Of a stretch of 64,000 bases of DNA, positions 1 to 7,621 are shown one piece after another. How positions within the stretch are numbered: the stretch's first letter is position 1; each line of letters starts with the position of its first letter. A model generated the notes under the pieces. It searched no databases and was not told the DNA's origin. It saw nothing but the letters and a program-made list of their open reading frames with translations. The translations under genes were made by a program, and so were the position numbers. The stretch comes from an uncultured Lachnospiraceae bacterium (GTDB taxonomy: Bacteria > Bacillota > Clostridia > Lachnospirales > Lachnospiraceae), in NCBI GenBank assembly GCA_902778165.1, contig CACYWQ010000001.1, positions 1-64,000 of the forward strand. The letters run 5' to 3'.

Positions 1-1272
1 TTTATAAGCGATGCCTATCCCGACCTTCAAAGTATCACAGACATACCTTTTAATGACATGGAAAAGGAGCTGAAAAAATACCTGATAAAGCAGGGAAAGC
101 CTCTTGTTACAAATAAGAAAAAACGTGACCGAAAACTTCAAGGCTCACAAAAGCACCCTGATCTTTTATACCTTCGCACAGTTTATGACTACTTTTTACC
201 GGATGATCCCAAAGACTTTGACAAGGATAGGGATATCTGGAGGTTAGAATCAATGCCCTTTATGCTTAGAGCTTCTCCAATCGGCTGTGACACAAGGGTT
301 AATTTTACAAAGATAAGGCAGGAAGATATTAAGCATGAAGTTAAGGAAGGGGCTCTCTACCACTTAAAGCGCCTAGCCGTAAGGACAGTGATACAGGAAG
401 TTGGAGCCATAAATAACCTATCGGAGTTTTTGGATAAAAACTACCCGGATATAAAATCGCTTAAGGACTTTAACAGAGCTCTTCTTGAAGAATACCTATC
501 CTACCTCTACCTCGAATGTAACAGAAGAAAAGACTATCGGGGCGAGCTTAGTAACCTAAAGAGTCTCCTTAACATCATTGGAAAGCTCCTTGGATACAAC
601 AATCTTCGGGGAATCTTTTTAAAGAGTGACTTTCAAAAGCATAAGCGCACCATCTATAAAAGTTACTCGGATGAAGACATAAAGGCTCTTCACCTTGGAT
701 ACAAGCTCCTTGATAAGCAGACTGCAAGGCTTCTTTTGATACATGAGCTTTTAGGGCTTCGCATCTCAGATACCATGACCATCAAGATAGATGATGTCTT
801 TCTTGGTGATGACCCCTATGTAAGGATCTCTCAGTCAAAGACCGGAAATGGCTACAACAAGAAATTAAATACTGAACTTGTCGCCCTATTTCGTGCCTGT
901 ATTGAAGAGACAATTGAAAAATATGGATCTTGCGAATACATCTTTGTATCAGATAAGGATCCTACAAGGCCTATGAAGTATACAACACTTCGCTATAGGC
1001 TCTCTTCCATGATAAATACGCTTGATCTTCGGGATTCAAACGGAAATCCCTTAACTCCAAGCACGCACCTATTCAGACACACCTACGGCAAAAAGCTCTG
1101 TGACCTCTTAAATGATGATGCCACCATAGCAGCACTTCTTGGGCATAAGTCCATAAGCAGCGTGGCATATTACAGACAGATGAGCCCGAAGGTACTTGCA
1201 GAAAATACGAAGCCGGTAATTGATGCACGTAACGAAAAGATAAAGAAATTCAAGAAAGGATGGATGGAATAA
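1..1272 (+). CDS. Tyrosine recombinase (phage-integrase family), 5' end outside window
   Basis: The reading frame is open from the first base of the window, so the gene begins upstream; the first internal ATG is at 58. Counting from that ATG, the catalytic set of the tyrosine recombinase family is visible: Arg235 in GLRISD, a Lys in the SQSKTG turn, His337-x-x-Arg340 in THLFRHTYG, His363 in LLGHKS and the nucleophile Tyr371 or Tyr372 in AYYRQ. A SAM-like core-binding domain lies before residue 200. The long N-terminus and the DUF6262/TnpC-like gene that follows with a TAATG overlap resemble the TnpB-TnpC arrangement of Tn554-type transposons. That subfamily assignment is inference; the recombinase call is firm. 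Confidence 0.9.
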   Translation, partial: FISDAYPDLQSITDIPFNDMEKELKKYLIKQGKPLVTNKKKRDRKLQGSQKHPDLLYLRTVYDYFLPDDPKDFDKDRDIWRLESMPFMLRASPIGCDTRVNFTKIRQEDIKHEVKEGALYHLKRLAVRTVIQEVGAINNLSEFLDKNYPDIKSLKDFNRALLEEYLSYLYLECNRRKDYRGELSNLKSLLNIIGKLLGYNNLRGIFLKSDFQKHKRTIYKSYSDEDIKALHLGYKLLDKQTARLLLIHELLGLRISDTMTIKIDDVFLGDDPYVRISQSKTGNGYNKKLNTELVALFRACIEETIEKYGSCEYIFVSDKDPTRPMKYTTLRYRLSSMINTLDLRDSNGNPLTPSTHLFRHTYGKKLCDLLNDDATIAALLGHKSISSVAYYRQMSPKVLAENTKPVIDARNEKIKKFKKGWME

Positions 1273-1664
1273 TGAACAACTACGACAACATGCTTCTTTC
1301 CAACAGGAAAGTCAGCGAAGAAAAAAAGATCCTTGCGATAGATACAATCCGTCGCATGGTAAAAGCAAACGAACATATCTCTATCGTGGAACTAACTAAA
1401 TTAACAGGACTCTCCCGCTCATTCTTTTATAAAAACGAGCAGGTAAACGCAGAACTTATGAAAGCTTTAAAGTCCCAGGAGGGAAAGGTCCTTACTTCCA
1501 GAAGGGATAAAACCTTAAATGAAGCCCTTAAAGAAACCGTAAGACTCCAAAAAGAAGAGATTGACCGCCTGCGCATGGAAAAAAGCCAGCTTGCCTTTGC
1601 TCTTAAAAGGCTTCAGGACGAGAAACAAAACGATGTTGATTTTGCACTTATTGAAAAACTTTAA
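1272..1664 (+). CDS. DUF6262 / TnpC-like recombinase accessory protein
   Basis: A 130-residue protein. The start at 1272 overlaps the recombinase stop as TAATG, implying translational coupling; an in-frame ATG at 1260 is less likely. Residues 20-60 hold a helix-turn-helix-like segment (SIVELTKLTGLSRSFFYKN), followed by a charged, probably coiled-coil tail (KEEIDRLRMEKSQL). This layout is typical of DUF6262 proteins that accompany Tn554-type tyrosine recombinases, where TnpC affects transposition. Family recognition comes from motif and context only. Confidence 0.7.
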   Translation: MNNYDNMLLSNRKVSEEKKILAIDTIRRMVKANEHISIVELTKLTGLSRSFFYKNEQVNAELMKALKSQEGKVLTSRRDKTLNEALKETVRLQKEEIDRLRMEKSQLAFALKRLQDEKQNDVDFALIEKL

Positions 1665-1685
1665 TTTACAAGGAGGATTTAGACT

Positions 1686-2545
1686 ATGGCAGCATATGTA
1701 ATCGGAGTAGATGTAGGATACGGAAATACCAAGACATCACACAACTGTTTTTCTTCAGGAGTAAAGAAGCTCCCCGGAAAACCACCCCTTGCTACAAGGG
1801 TAATCGAAACAACAGAGGGCTTTTATGCTATCGGGAACGGAAAAGTATCCGTCCAGAAATCAAAGACAGAGGATGAAAACATGAGAGTCCTTACAATGGC
1901 AGCTATCGCTGAGGAACTTAAAAAGACCGGCACCACTGTTGCAGATGTACATCTTGGTGTAGGCGTTCCCCTTACCCGTATGGGTGCAGAGAAAAAAGAC
2001 TTTGTGGAATACTACACCAAAAACCGCCGCCTTATCTTCAAATATGAGGATGTGCAGTACTCGGTGACACTTCTTTCCGTTGATGTATTAAATCAGCCCT
2101 TGTCATTGATATCGGCTCTTGGACAGTGGATATTCTGCCTTTGACAGAATTTATCCCTGATCAGACAAGATGTAAGTCCCTTCCACTTGGAACTATCACC
2201 TGCATGAATGACATCAACGAAGCACTTCGCCAGAACTTCGGGCAGGAAGCTGATGAAACCACCATCAAGGAAGTCATGATCTACGGGACAAGCGATATCC
2301 CTAAAGACTACCTTGATATCATAAAGACAGGTCTTACATCCTATGCTACAAACCTCATGGATCAAATCAGAGCCTTAAACTTTAACTCTGACCTTACCCA
2401 GTTTATCTTTATCGGAGGCGGCGCAACCATCATGAAGCACTTCCTCTCCGAGGCAGATAAGAAAAATGCCCTCATCCTTGATGATGTATCTATCAATGCC
2501 AAAGGATATGAGGAACTTATCCGTCATAAGATGGGAGGCAGGTAA
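1686..2545 (+). pseudogene. parM-like: ParM-like plasmid-segregation actin, broken by internal deletion and frameshift
   Basis: The frame starting at ATG 1686 (RBS AGGAGG at 1671-1676) gives an actin-fold N-terminus with phosphate-1 motif IGVDVGYGNTK and runs to a stop at 2144. The rest of the protein continues in another frame from about 2100: VIDIGSWTVDI (phosphate-2 motif), then a C-terminal FIFIGGG adenosine motif, ending at 2545. At the switch the residues SVDV are followed almost at once by LVIDIGS. In ParM relatives roughly 15-20 residues (a PQG-containing loop) lie between these elements. A deletion of some tens of bases with a net frame change therefore fits better than a single-base error. 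The gene probably gives no functional filament. Confidence 0.8.
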
Positions 2546-2853
2546 TGAACGTCAAAAGGAAGACCGTTCGTTTTCAGGACAATCTTTCAGATCTTGCTGT
2601 ATACGATGCCATTACAGACTATAAGAAATACGGCTACCGCTCCGAAAGCCACATGGTAATTGAAGCGGTACGCCGACTTATAAATGAAGACCCTGCATCC
2701 ACTGATGCTGAGAAGTTGGCAGACCTTATAGCAGAAAGGCTTTCCGGAAAGCTTACGATATCTTCCCAAAGCGCAGATACCTCTCCAAAAGAGGATACAA
2801 AAACAGAAGAGGCCGCCTTTGATGCGGCTCTCTCATTCCTTGATAGTTTCTAA
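2545..2853 (+). CDS. Small ribbon-helix-helix-like protein, probable ParR/CopG-type adaptor
   Basis: A 102-residue protein. Its ATG overlaps the stop of the ParM-like frame (TAATG). The N-terminus (KRKTVRFQD, a beta strand) followed by two helices (residues 18-48, including YGYRSESHMVIEAVRRLI) fits a ribbon-helix-helix DNA-binding domain. The acidic tail ends in FDAALSFLDSF, the sort of C-terminal peptide that ParR proteins use to touch ParM filaments. Position after a ParM-like gene supports a centromere-binding role, although its partner is broken. The family is inferred from shape and context. Confidence 0.55.
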   Translation: MNVKRKTVRFQDNLSDLAVYDAITDYKKYGYRSESHMVIEAVRRLINEDPASTDAEKLADLIAERLSGKLTISSQSADTSPKEDTKTEEAAFDAALSFLDSF

Positions 2854-2857
2854 TACT

Positions 2858-2890
2858 AGAGCCGGTAAATCCCACCGGCTCTATATTTTT
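2858..2890 (+). terminator. Intrinsic terminator after parM/parR-like genes
   Basis: Perfect stem AGAGCCGGT / ACCGGCTCT with a short loop, followed by TATATTTTT, 4 bases after the ParR-like stop codon. Confidence 0.85.
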
Positions 2891-2896
2891 CCTTCG

Positions 2897-2980
2897 ATAT
2901 ATGCTTTTCGCATATATATCTATCTGTTATGATTAACATATGCTTTTTGCATATGCAAATCTGTTATATCTTTTTTGCAT
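2897..2980. repeat. Inverted and direct repeat cluster, candidate centromere or operator
   Basis: Two hairpin-forming repeats share the core ATGC-N5-GCAT: ATATATGC/GCATATAT at 2897-2917 and CATATGC/GCATATG at 2937-2955. Each is followed by ATCTGTTAT (2922-2930 and 2959-2967), giving a repeat unit of about 37-40 bp. A degenerate third core (TTTTTTGCATA) lies at 2971-2981. The array sits between the ParR-like gene and the next gene, where ParMR centromeres or iterons are found. Function is inferred. Confidence 0.5.
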
Positions 2981-3015
2981 ACACCTACTTATGATGGTCT
3001 CAAAGGAGATAGCCT

Positions 3016-4266
3016 ATGTACAAGACAGACAACACACTTATCGGAAGACACCTTTCCGATCTTATAAAAAGGAGCCCATACGGAAATGATCGTCAGTTTG
3101 GAATCGCCTATCTCAAAGAGCGTGATGGGTCAAATTATAATCTGGATGACATTCAAAAGATGCAAAACCGCATCTGTCAGATCAAGAAGGGAAATAAAGG
3201 CATCCAAATAGAGGATCTTCCTATCTTTTCAAAGCTTCTCGGCGTATCCTGCGAGGATATAATTAGTGGCGGTAAAGCTCTTGCCCCTTCCCTAAACAGA
3301 AAAACAAACTACTCCATTTCCTTCTCCAAAGACCCCAAAGAGTGGGAAGACTATATAAATCGTGAAGATAAACCTTTCCTTAACCCTGATGAATTTGGTA
3401 AGACAGTCATTGACTATGCTTTAGAAGCAGGCAATTTCAAACTTCTTAAGTACCTGATGGATCAAGGATATATCTGGTTTGTCGGAAAGGATAAGAAAGA
3501 TTACTATCTGGGATTCGGGGCAGGAACAAGCGTAAAGAGGCGTAATATCGGCTACACAGACATCCTTGATGTGATGCTCAAAGAGCAGGATGATCTTAGA
3601 TTCCGTATGATCTCACTTGCAATAGAGAATAAAGACTTCGATATGCTTACTGAACTAAAAGCAAGAGAGCTTCCTCTGCTATATACCATAAACCCTGTTC
3701 AGCACTGGACATTACGGGATACTACTCTCCCATCTTCCCCTAATGTGACAGGCATGATTGAAAGCATTGCATCAAGTGAGAATACTGCTCTTTCTTATTT
3801 CTTCGATGAATTTGAAACTGAGGCAGAAAAAGACGCCTTAAAAAGCACCTATGTTTTCCCTTATGCAGGACAGGTTCTGGATCTGCTCATAAGGAGCCGA
3901 CGCATTTCAGAAAGCAAAAGGTTTCTCGAAAAAGCAATCAGCCACAACAAAGAAGTACAAAATCACTTACTGGAACTTGTCGATAAGAGCAGAGAAAACT
4001 GCAAAGAGCTCTACAGGGATGCTAAATCAGATTACTACGATGCAGCGTATTTTGAACGCGAAGCATGGCGTGAATATTACTTTTACCCTGATACCGGCTT
4101 TATTGCCTACTACATGCCTTTCTATTCCAAGAATACAACAGGCTTTATCACAAATGTTATAAACGTAACCGCTTCATCAAATAATCCAGAAGTCCAGTTC
4201 CTTATCGATGAGCTTAAAGAAACCTATAACACCTTTATAAAACAATTTGAAAAGAAGGAGGCGTAA
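3016..4266 (+). CDS. HTH-domain protein of unknown function on the mobile element
   Basis: A 416-residue soluble protein with a good RBS (AAAGGAGA) at 3002-3009. Residues 1-85 look like an atypical XRE-type helix-turn-helix: an IGRHLSDLIKRS start, a charged insertion, then IEDLPIFSKLLGVSCEDIISGG. The remainder is helical and includes short ankyrin-like stretches (FKLLKYLMDQGYIWFVG near 140; DFDMLTELKARELPLLYTIN near 205). No membrane segment or catalytic motif is visible. The N-terminal domain could bind the upstream repeats and act as the element's regulator. No function can be assigned. Confidence 0.6.
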   Translation: MYKTDNTLIGRHLSDLIKRSPYGNDRQFGIAYLKERDGSNYNLDDIQKMQNRICQIKKGNKGIQIEDLPIFSKLLGVSCEDIISGGKALAPSLNRKTNYSISFSKDPKEWEDYINREDKPFLNPDEFGKTVIDYALEAGNFKLLKYLMDQGYIWFVGKDKKDYYLGFGAGTSVKRRNIGYTDILDVMLKEQDDLRFRMISLAIENKDFDMLTELKARELPLLYTINPVQHWTLRDTTLPSSPNVTGMIESIASSENTALSYFFDEFETEAEKDALKSTYVFPYAGQVLDLLIRSRRISESKRFLEKAISHNKEVQNHLLELVDKSRENCKELYRDAKSDYYDAAYFEREAWREYYFYPDTGFIAYYMPFYSKNTTGFITNVINVTASSNNPEVQFLIDELKETYNTFIKQFEKKEA

Positions 4267-4270
4267 ATCT

Positions 4271-4459
4271 ATGTATAATCCTATCTTTGACTATGATGAC
4301 GGAGATTATATCTATCAGACTTCTGACAATATGGGCATCGACTCAGATGGTGATCTCCATATGCGCATGGGCGATAATATGTCTATGGACATGGAAACTG
4401 GAGAACTGCACTTTAATTCTGGCTGGAAAAACAACGATTACAATGATGATGATTTCTAA
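4271..4459 (+). CDS. Small acidic protein, unknown
   Basis: A 62-residue protein rich in Asp, Met and Tyr (FDYDDGDYIYQ, NDYNDDDF at the C-terminus). The start at 4271 is chosen because AAGGAGG ends 8 bases upstream, at 4256-4262; the longer frame from 4247 would bury this site inside the coding region. It follows the HTH gene by 4 bases and is probably cotranscribed. The acidity would suit a DNA mimic or a partner of a basic protein, but nothing shows that directly. Confidence 0.55.
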   Translation: MYNPIFDYDDGDYIYQTSDNMGIDSDGDLHMRMGDNMSMDMETGELHFNSGWKNNDYNDDDF

Positions 4460-4496
4460 AAAAATATGCGCCAGGAGAACAAAGTCTCTTGGCGCA
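4458..4496 (-). terminator. Intrinsic terminator for minus-strand transcripts
   Basis: Stem TGCGCCA-GAGA / TCTC-TGGCGCA at 4467-4496. Read on the minus strand it is followed by TATTTTTTT (4466-4458). It ends transcripts from the two small minus-strand genes and abuts the stop of the convergent plus-strand acidic gene. Confidence 0.8.
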
Positions 4497-4588
4497 TCTA
4501 CCGTCTTAATAATATGATATTCTTTCAAAAATGTATGGTTCTAACAATTCTTTAAGGTTTTCTCCTGTATTGCTTTTTAAGAAATCTT

Positions 4589-4879
4589 TCATAAGATTAT
4601 GTAAGTAAGTTTCCTTATTCCCAAATAGTTTTCTGCATCGTCTTTTGATATTCTAAATGAATAATGGGAGTCATAAGCTACCTCTTCATCAAGACTATAA
4701 TAATCAAGAACTCCATCCACTTTAAAGAACACCTGCATGTACCAACTTTCATTAGAATCTATTGGTACACGATATCTCCATCGCTCAATTGCCCAATCAT
4801 ACCAAGTAGGCACTTCATCTGCTAAAAACTTCTTTTCTCTTTCAAACTGCTTTATATATTCGAGCGTGTATTCAATCAT
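4589..4879 (-). CDS. Hypothetical protein, 96 aa
   Basis: Unrecognised soluble protein, aromatic and acidic (VPTWYDWAIERWRYRVP; SLDEEVAYDSHYSF). A GGAG precedes the start by a usual distance. It is followed by a minus-strand terminator at 4458-4496 and preceded by another small minus-strand gene. Probable cargo of the mobile element; no function assigned. Confidence 0.5.
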   Translation of the reverse strand: MIEYTLEYIKQFEREKKFLADEVPTWYDWAIERWRYRVPIDSNESWYMQVFFKVDGVLDYYSLDEEVAYDSHYSFRISKDDAENYLGIRKLTYIIL

Positions 4880-4957
4880 AATACTTCTCCATAGAATCTG
4901 GGCCTGTTTACACCACCTGCCCTTATTATACCATTGAATCTTGGTGGAACCACCTAT

Positions 4958-5260
4958 TTAAGAATATTGCTGAACGAACTGTTCAAAGATTGGATTTTTG
5001 GTGTGAAGCTTGTAGTCATCATGACAAATAATCTCTAATACTGCATCCAAAACTGATGCCGTTGTTGTCTGCTCATGGTATTCATGCTCCTTCTTGTACT
5101 TATGCATCAATCTGACATATTTAAACTTATGGTCTATAAGAGGCATTATCACCCAATAATGACCAGTGTTCTTTGACTGTACCTCATACATCACGGGATT
5201 CTCCGTTATTATATTAAAGTACGGATTCCCTAGCATCTCCTTATCCTTAGCTGTAAACAT
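4958..5260 (-). CDS. Hypothetical protein, 100 aa
   Basis: Unrecognised soluble protein beginning FTAKDKEMLGNPYFNI, with the core HYWVIMPLIDHKFKYVRLMHKYK and a helical C-terminus. GAAAGGAAGGTAAGG upstream supplies a plausible RBS. It lies between the other small gene and the truncated pilin, all in the same direction, so read-through from the Tad operon could express it. The central strand-rich block could be a small alpha/beta fold. No family recognised. Confidence 0.5.
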   Translation of the reverse strand: MFTAKDKEMLGNPYFNIITENPVMYEVQSKNTGHYWVIMPLIDHKFKYVRLMHKYKKEHEYHEQTTTASVLDAVLEIICHDDYKLHTKNPIFEQFVQQYS

Positions 5261-5335
5261 CCATCCTTACCTTCCTTTCATAAAACCAGACCTAATATTA
5301 CAAACACTTATCTTTACTCCCTCATAATGAATCCT

Positions 5336-5461
5336 TTATTTTCCACATAAAACATACCTGTGTTTTGCGTTAGGCTTTTCAACGATAATAAGTATTATCT
5401 CTACTGTTCCCATTCCACTCTCTTCACATAGAAAACTTCTTAGATTTTTGGTTTTTTTCAT
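5336..5461 (-). pseudogene. Flp1-like type IV pilin, truncated after 27 codons
   Basis: Forty-one codons from ATG 5461 (RBS AAAGGAAAGG just upstream) starting 15 bases after the tadC stop. The N-terminus (LCEESGMGTVEIILIIV) is the charged leader plus hydrophobic helix start of Flp1-like prepilins in Firmicutes Tad loci, with the cleavage region at ESGMGTVE. After Val27 the expected hydrophobic helix is replaced by an unrelated hydrophilic tail, EKPNAKHRYVLCGK, and a stop. The break at about 5381 coincides with the boundary of the mobile-element region. The rest of the pilin and any later tad genes are not in the window. Confidence 0.8.
5384..5399. other. 16-bp palindrome at the pilin/mobile-element junction, candidate att core
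   Basis: GATAATA-AG-TATTATC is a 7-bp perfect inverted repeat around a 2-bp centre. It encodes EIILII of the pilin and sits immediately beside the point where pilin homology stops (about 5381). Tyrosine recombinases act on such inverted core sites. Its role as the integration site is inference; the other junction is outside the window. Confidence 0.35.
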
Positions 5462-5476
5462 AAGCACCTTTCCTTT

Positions 5477-6856
5477 CTATAATCCTCCGAATGACAAATA
5501 TGCGGGGATCATTATTATCAGCATAACTACACTTAACATTAACATCATGGGAAATATCATCTTGGTTTGAGCTTCTTCTCCCATTCTTCTTGCTACAGCC
5601 TTTCTTTCTTCAAATGCCATTCTTACCTCATTATCCATTGCTTCAAGAATTCCTTCCGTTCCTTTCCGCAAATTCTGAATTAACAAAGAGGTCAGTTTTT
5701 TATAACAGACTATTCCGCATCTGTTTCCGAAAAACTCGTAACATCCGGCTTCGTCTACCCCGTCTCTGAGTTTTCTGATACATAACAGTAACTCTTCATA
5801 TACATATTTGTATTCCCCTCCTTTCTGTCTATTTCTTTTGTAGTCCTCAGCTATCTTTTCCATTGCCTTTCTTATGGTAGAGCCTGAACTGAGAAGTATC
5901 TGCAATTTACTTACAAATTCGGCATATTCTATAATCATTTGCCTATTTCTTTCTTCATATTTGCTTGTAAGATCTTTGTCTGTTCCAAACCATATTCCGA
6001 TTATTAGGCAAACACCAAGAATTATTACAATTGGGACAACCGGCTGCTTTGTTTCCTTCCAACTTATTGGTTTTCCATTAATAAAATCCGGTAGTTTATA
6101 CTGCGATTTCGTTTTTGATTTTTCATCTTCTGACAGTAGTGCATCTTTAAGCTCACTTATTCTTTTTTCATCTTCACTTAAAGTAACCGGATATATTATT
6201 GCTTTAATATCATATGTTTTCTCCCTTTTCCTGTAAGACATTATTACCTTAATATCTATAGGCACTCCCTCTTCATTTATATCTTCGTTATTGATATGAC
6301 CATTTGAATCAACAATTAAATAATCCGAACTTTCCCATCTCAGCGAAAACGGATAATTATCTACCTTAGCGGGAAATACCATATCTTTTTCTATATGATT
6401 AAAACCCTCATTCTCTCCCGGCACTATCTCTGTCAGATGGTTGTATAATTCATCCATCATCGAATCGCATTCCGCATCTGACAGTAATCGTTCTTCAACC
6501 TTCACTTCTATCTCACCGTACCTATAATCATCCGTACTGGCGCTTAAATTAACGGAATATTTTCCATTACCGACATCATTTCTTGGTAGTGAATTCTCTT
6601 TTGTGACTGTATTTGATGTTAACCTGCTTATGCTGACTGCAATTACAATAGCTATAATAAAAATAGTTGCCAGAATGATTTTCGATATTTTATCTTTATA
6701 GTATTCTTTAACCAGTTGTTTTACCGGCTTACCCGGATACAATGACATTAATTTCTTTCCATTGATTTCGGGAAACAGATTCATTCCGCTTTTGCTTTTA
6801 TATGAGAAATATTTATTTAAAATCATTTCTGCAAAACAGCTAATTAGTTCTTTCAT
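5477..6856 (-). CDS. tadC: TadC-like pilus platform protein with large extracellular insert
   Basis: Inner-membrane platform protein (T2SS F domain) of a Tad pilus machine, 459 aa. Residues 1-60 are cytoplasmic. A TM helix lies at about 60-78 (IILATIFIIAIVIAVSI) and a second at about 275-292 (VVPIVIILGVCLIIGIWFG). The F domain follows (FVSKLQILLSSGSTIRKAMEKIAEDY) and the protein ends in a TM helix (FPMMLMLSVVMLIIMIPAYL). The region from about 85 to 270, between the first two TM helices, is unusual: it is hydrophilic and probably outside the membrane, making the protein much longer than the usual 300 or so residues. It follows tadB by 9 bases. Confidence 0.8.
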   Translation of the reverse strand: MKELISCFAEMILNKYFSYKSKSGMNLFPEINGKKLMSLYPGKPVKQLVKEYYKDKISKIILATIFIIAIVIAVSISRLTSNTVTKENSLPRNDVGNGKYSVNLSASTDDYRYGEIEVKVEERLLSDAECDSMMDELYNHLTEIVPGENEGFNHIEKDMVFPAKVDNYPFSLRWESSDYLIVDSNGHINNEDINEEGVPIDIKVIMSYRKREKTYDIKAIIYPVTLSEDEKRISELKDALLSEDEKSKTKSQYKLPDFINGKPISWKETKQPVVPIVIILGVCLIIGIWFGTDKDLTSKYEERNRQMIIEYAEFVSKLQILLSSGSTIRKAMEKIAEDYKRNRQKGGEYKYVYEELLLCIRKLRDGVDEAGCYEFFGNRCGIVCYKKLTSLLIQNLRKGTEGILEAMDNEVRMAFEERKAVARRMGEEAQTKMIFPMMLMLSVVMLIIMIPAYLSFGGL

Positions 6857-6865
6857 GTATAATCC

Positions 6866-7621
6866 CTAAATTCTTATGTCGATTATCTTATCTGAAAAAT
6901 AAATTGAAAGAATGTATATTGACATAGTTACCGTCATTACCAGGTTCCCGAAAATATTGTGGTACAAAACCGCAAAGAAGCCTTTGTTGGTTAACTCAAC
7001 ATAGAAAATAATCAAAAACGGTATTACATTCATTATTCTCTGTTCAAATTTCCTGGCACTTACCATGGTATCTATTTCCTGCATCACTTCGGTTTTCTCC
7101 TCAATCACTCTCACATAGGATTCCATATTTGCAGACATATTACCTCCGGACTTTCTGCCTATGGCCAAAATACCGGCAAAACTCTCTATTTCTTCTATTC
7201 CGGATCTGAAAGCAAAGTCTTCGATTAAGCTTATAATGTTAAGATTATTCTCTATACCTCTTCTTATAATGCTTATTTCTTTTACAATTTCCGAATTTGA
7301 TCCGAACAGTTGTCTTAAATCTTTATCCGCTTCCAAAAAAGCATTTTCAACAGAGTATCCTGCTTGAATTGATCCGTTTACGGAATTCAGCAATTCTTTG
7401 AATTGTATAAGTAATGCGTGCTTCTTTTTTTCTTTCAATCCCTTTCCTTTATAAATCAGATAGAAATAGATTAAGGGAATCATCAGAATTGTTATAACTA
7501 TGGATCGATAGAAAAAGTACCCGAACAAAATGATAATAACTACACCTTCAACAACTCCTTGAATCAACTCACTTTTATTCATCTCTGATATGAATTCCGG
7601 CACTTTTAAGTTTTTCCTCAT
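6866..7621 (-). CDS. tadB: TadB-like pilus platform protein
   Basis: 251-residue T2SS F-domain membrane protein. TM segments are at about 25-60, and two close together near the C-terminus (NVIPFLIIFYVELTNKGFF; FGNLVMTVTMSIYILSIYF). The F-domain signature is LLNSVNGSIQAGYSVENAFLEADKDL. The start at 7621 has a strong GGGAGG RBS and overlaps the 3' end of tadA by 47 bases; an ATG at 7582 would cut the overlap to 8 bases but lacks a clear RBS. With TadC it should form the inner-membrane platform driven by TadA. Confidence 0.82.
   Translation of the reverse strand: MRKNLKVPEFISEMNKSELIQGVVEGVVIIILFGYFFYRSIVITILMIPLIYFYLIYKGKGLKEKKKHALLIQFKELLNSVNGSIQAGYSVENAFLEADKDLRQLFGSNSEIVKEISIIRRGIENNLNIISLIEDFAFRSGIEEIESFAGILAIGRKSGGNMSANMESYVRVIEEKTEVMQEIDTMVSARKFEQRIMNVIPFLIIFYVELTNKGFFAVLYHNIFGNLVMTVTMSIYILSIYFSDKIIDIRI

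Noticed and set aside
2093-2365. Minus-strand frame across the ParM-like gene
   Set aside because: It mirrors the broken coding sequence and has no RBS or recognisable motif.
1686-2545. Programmed frameshift in the ParM-like gene
   Set aside because: No slippery site is visible at the switch, and the conserved loop is missing, which slippage would not explain.
4287-4517. 76-residue plus-strand frame overlapping the acidic gene
   Set aside because: It runs in another frame through the acidic gene, has no RBS and extends into the terminator stem.
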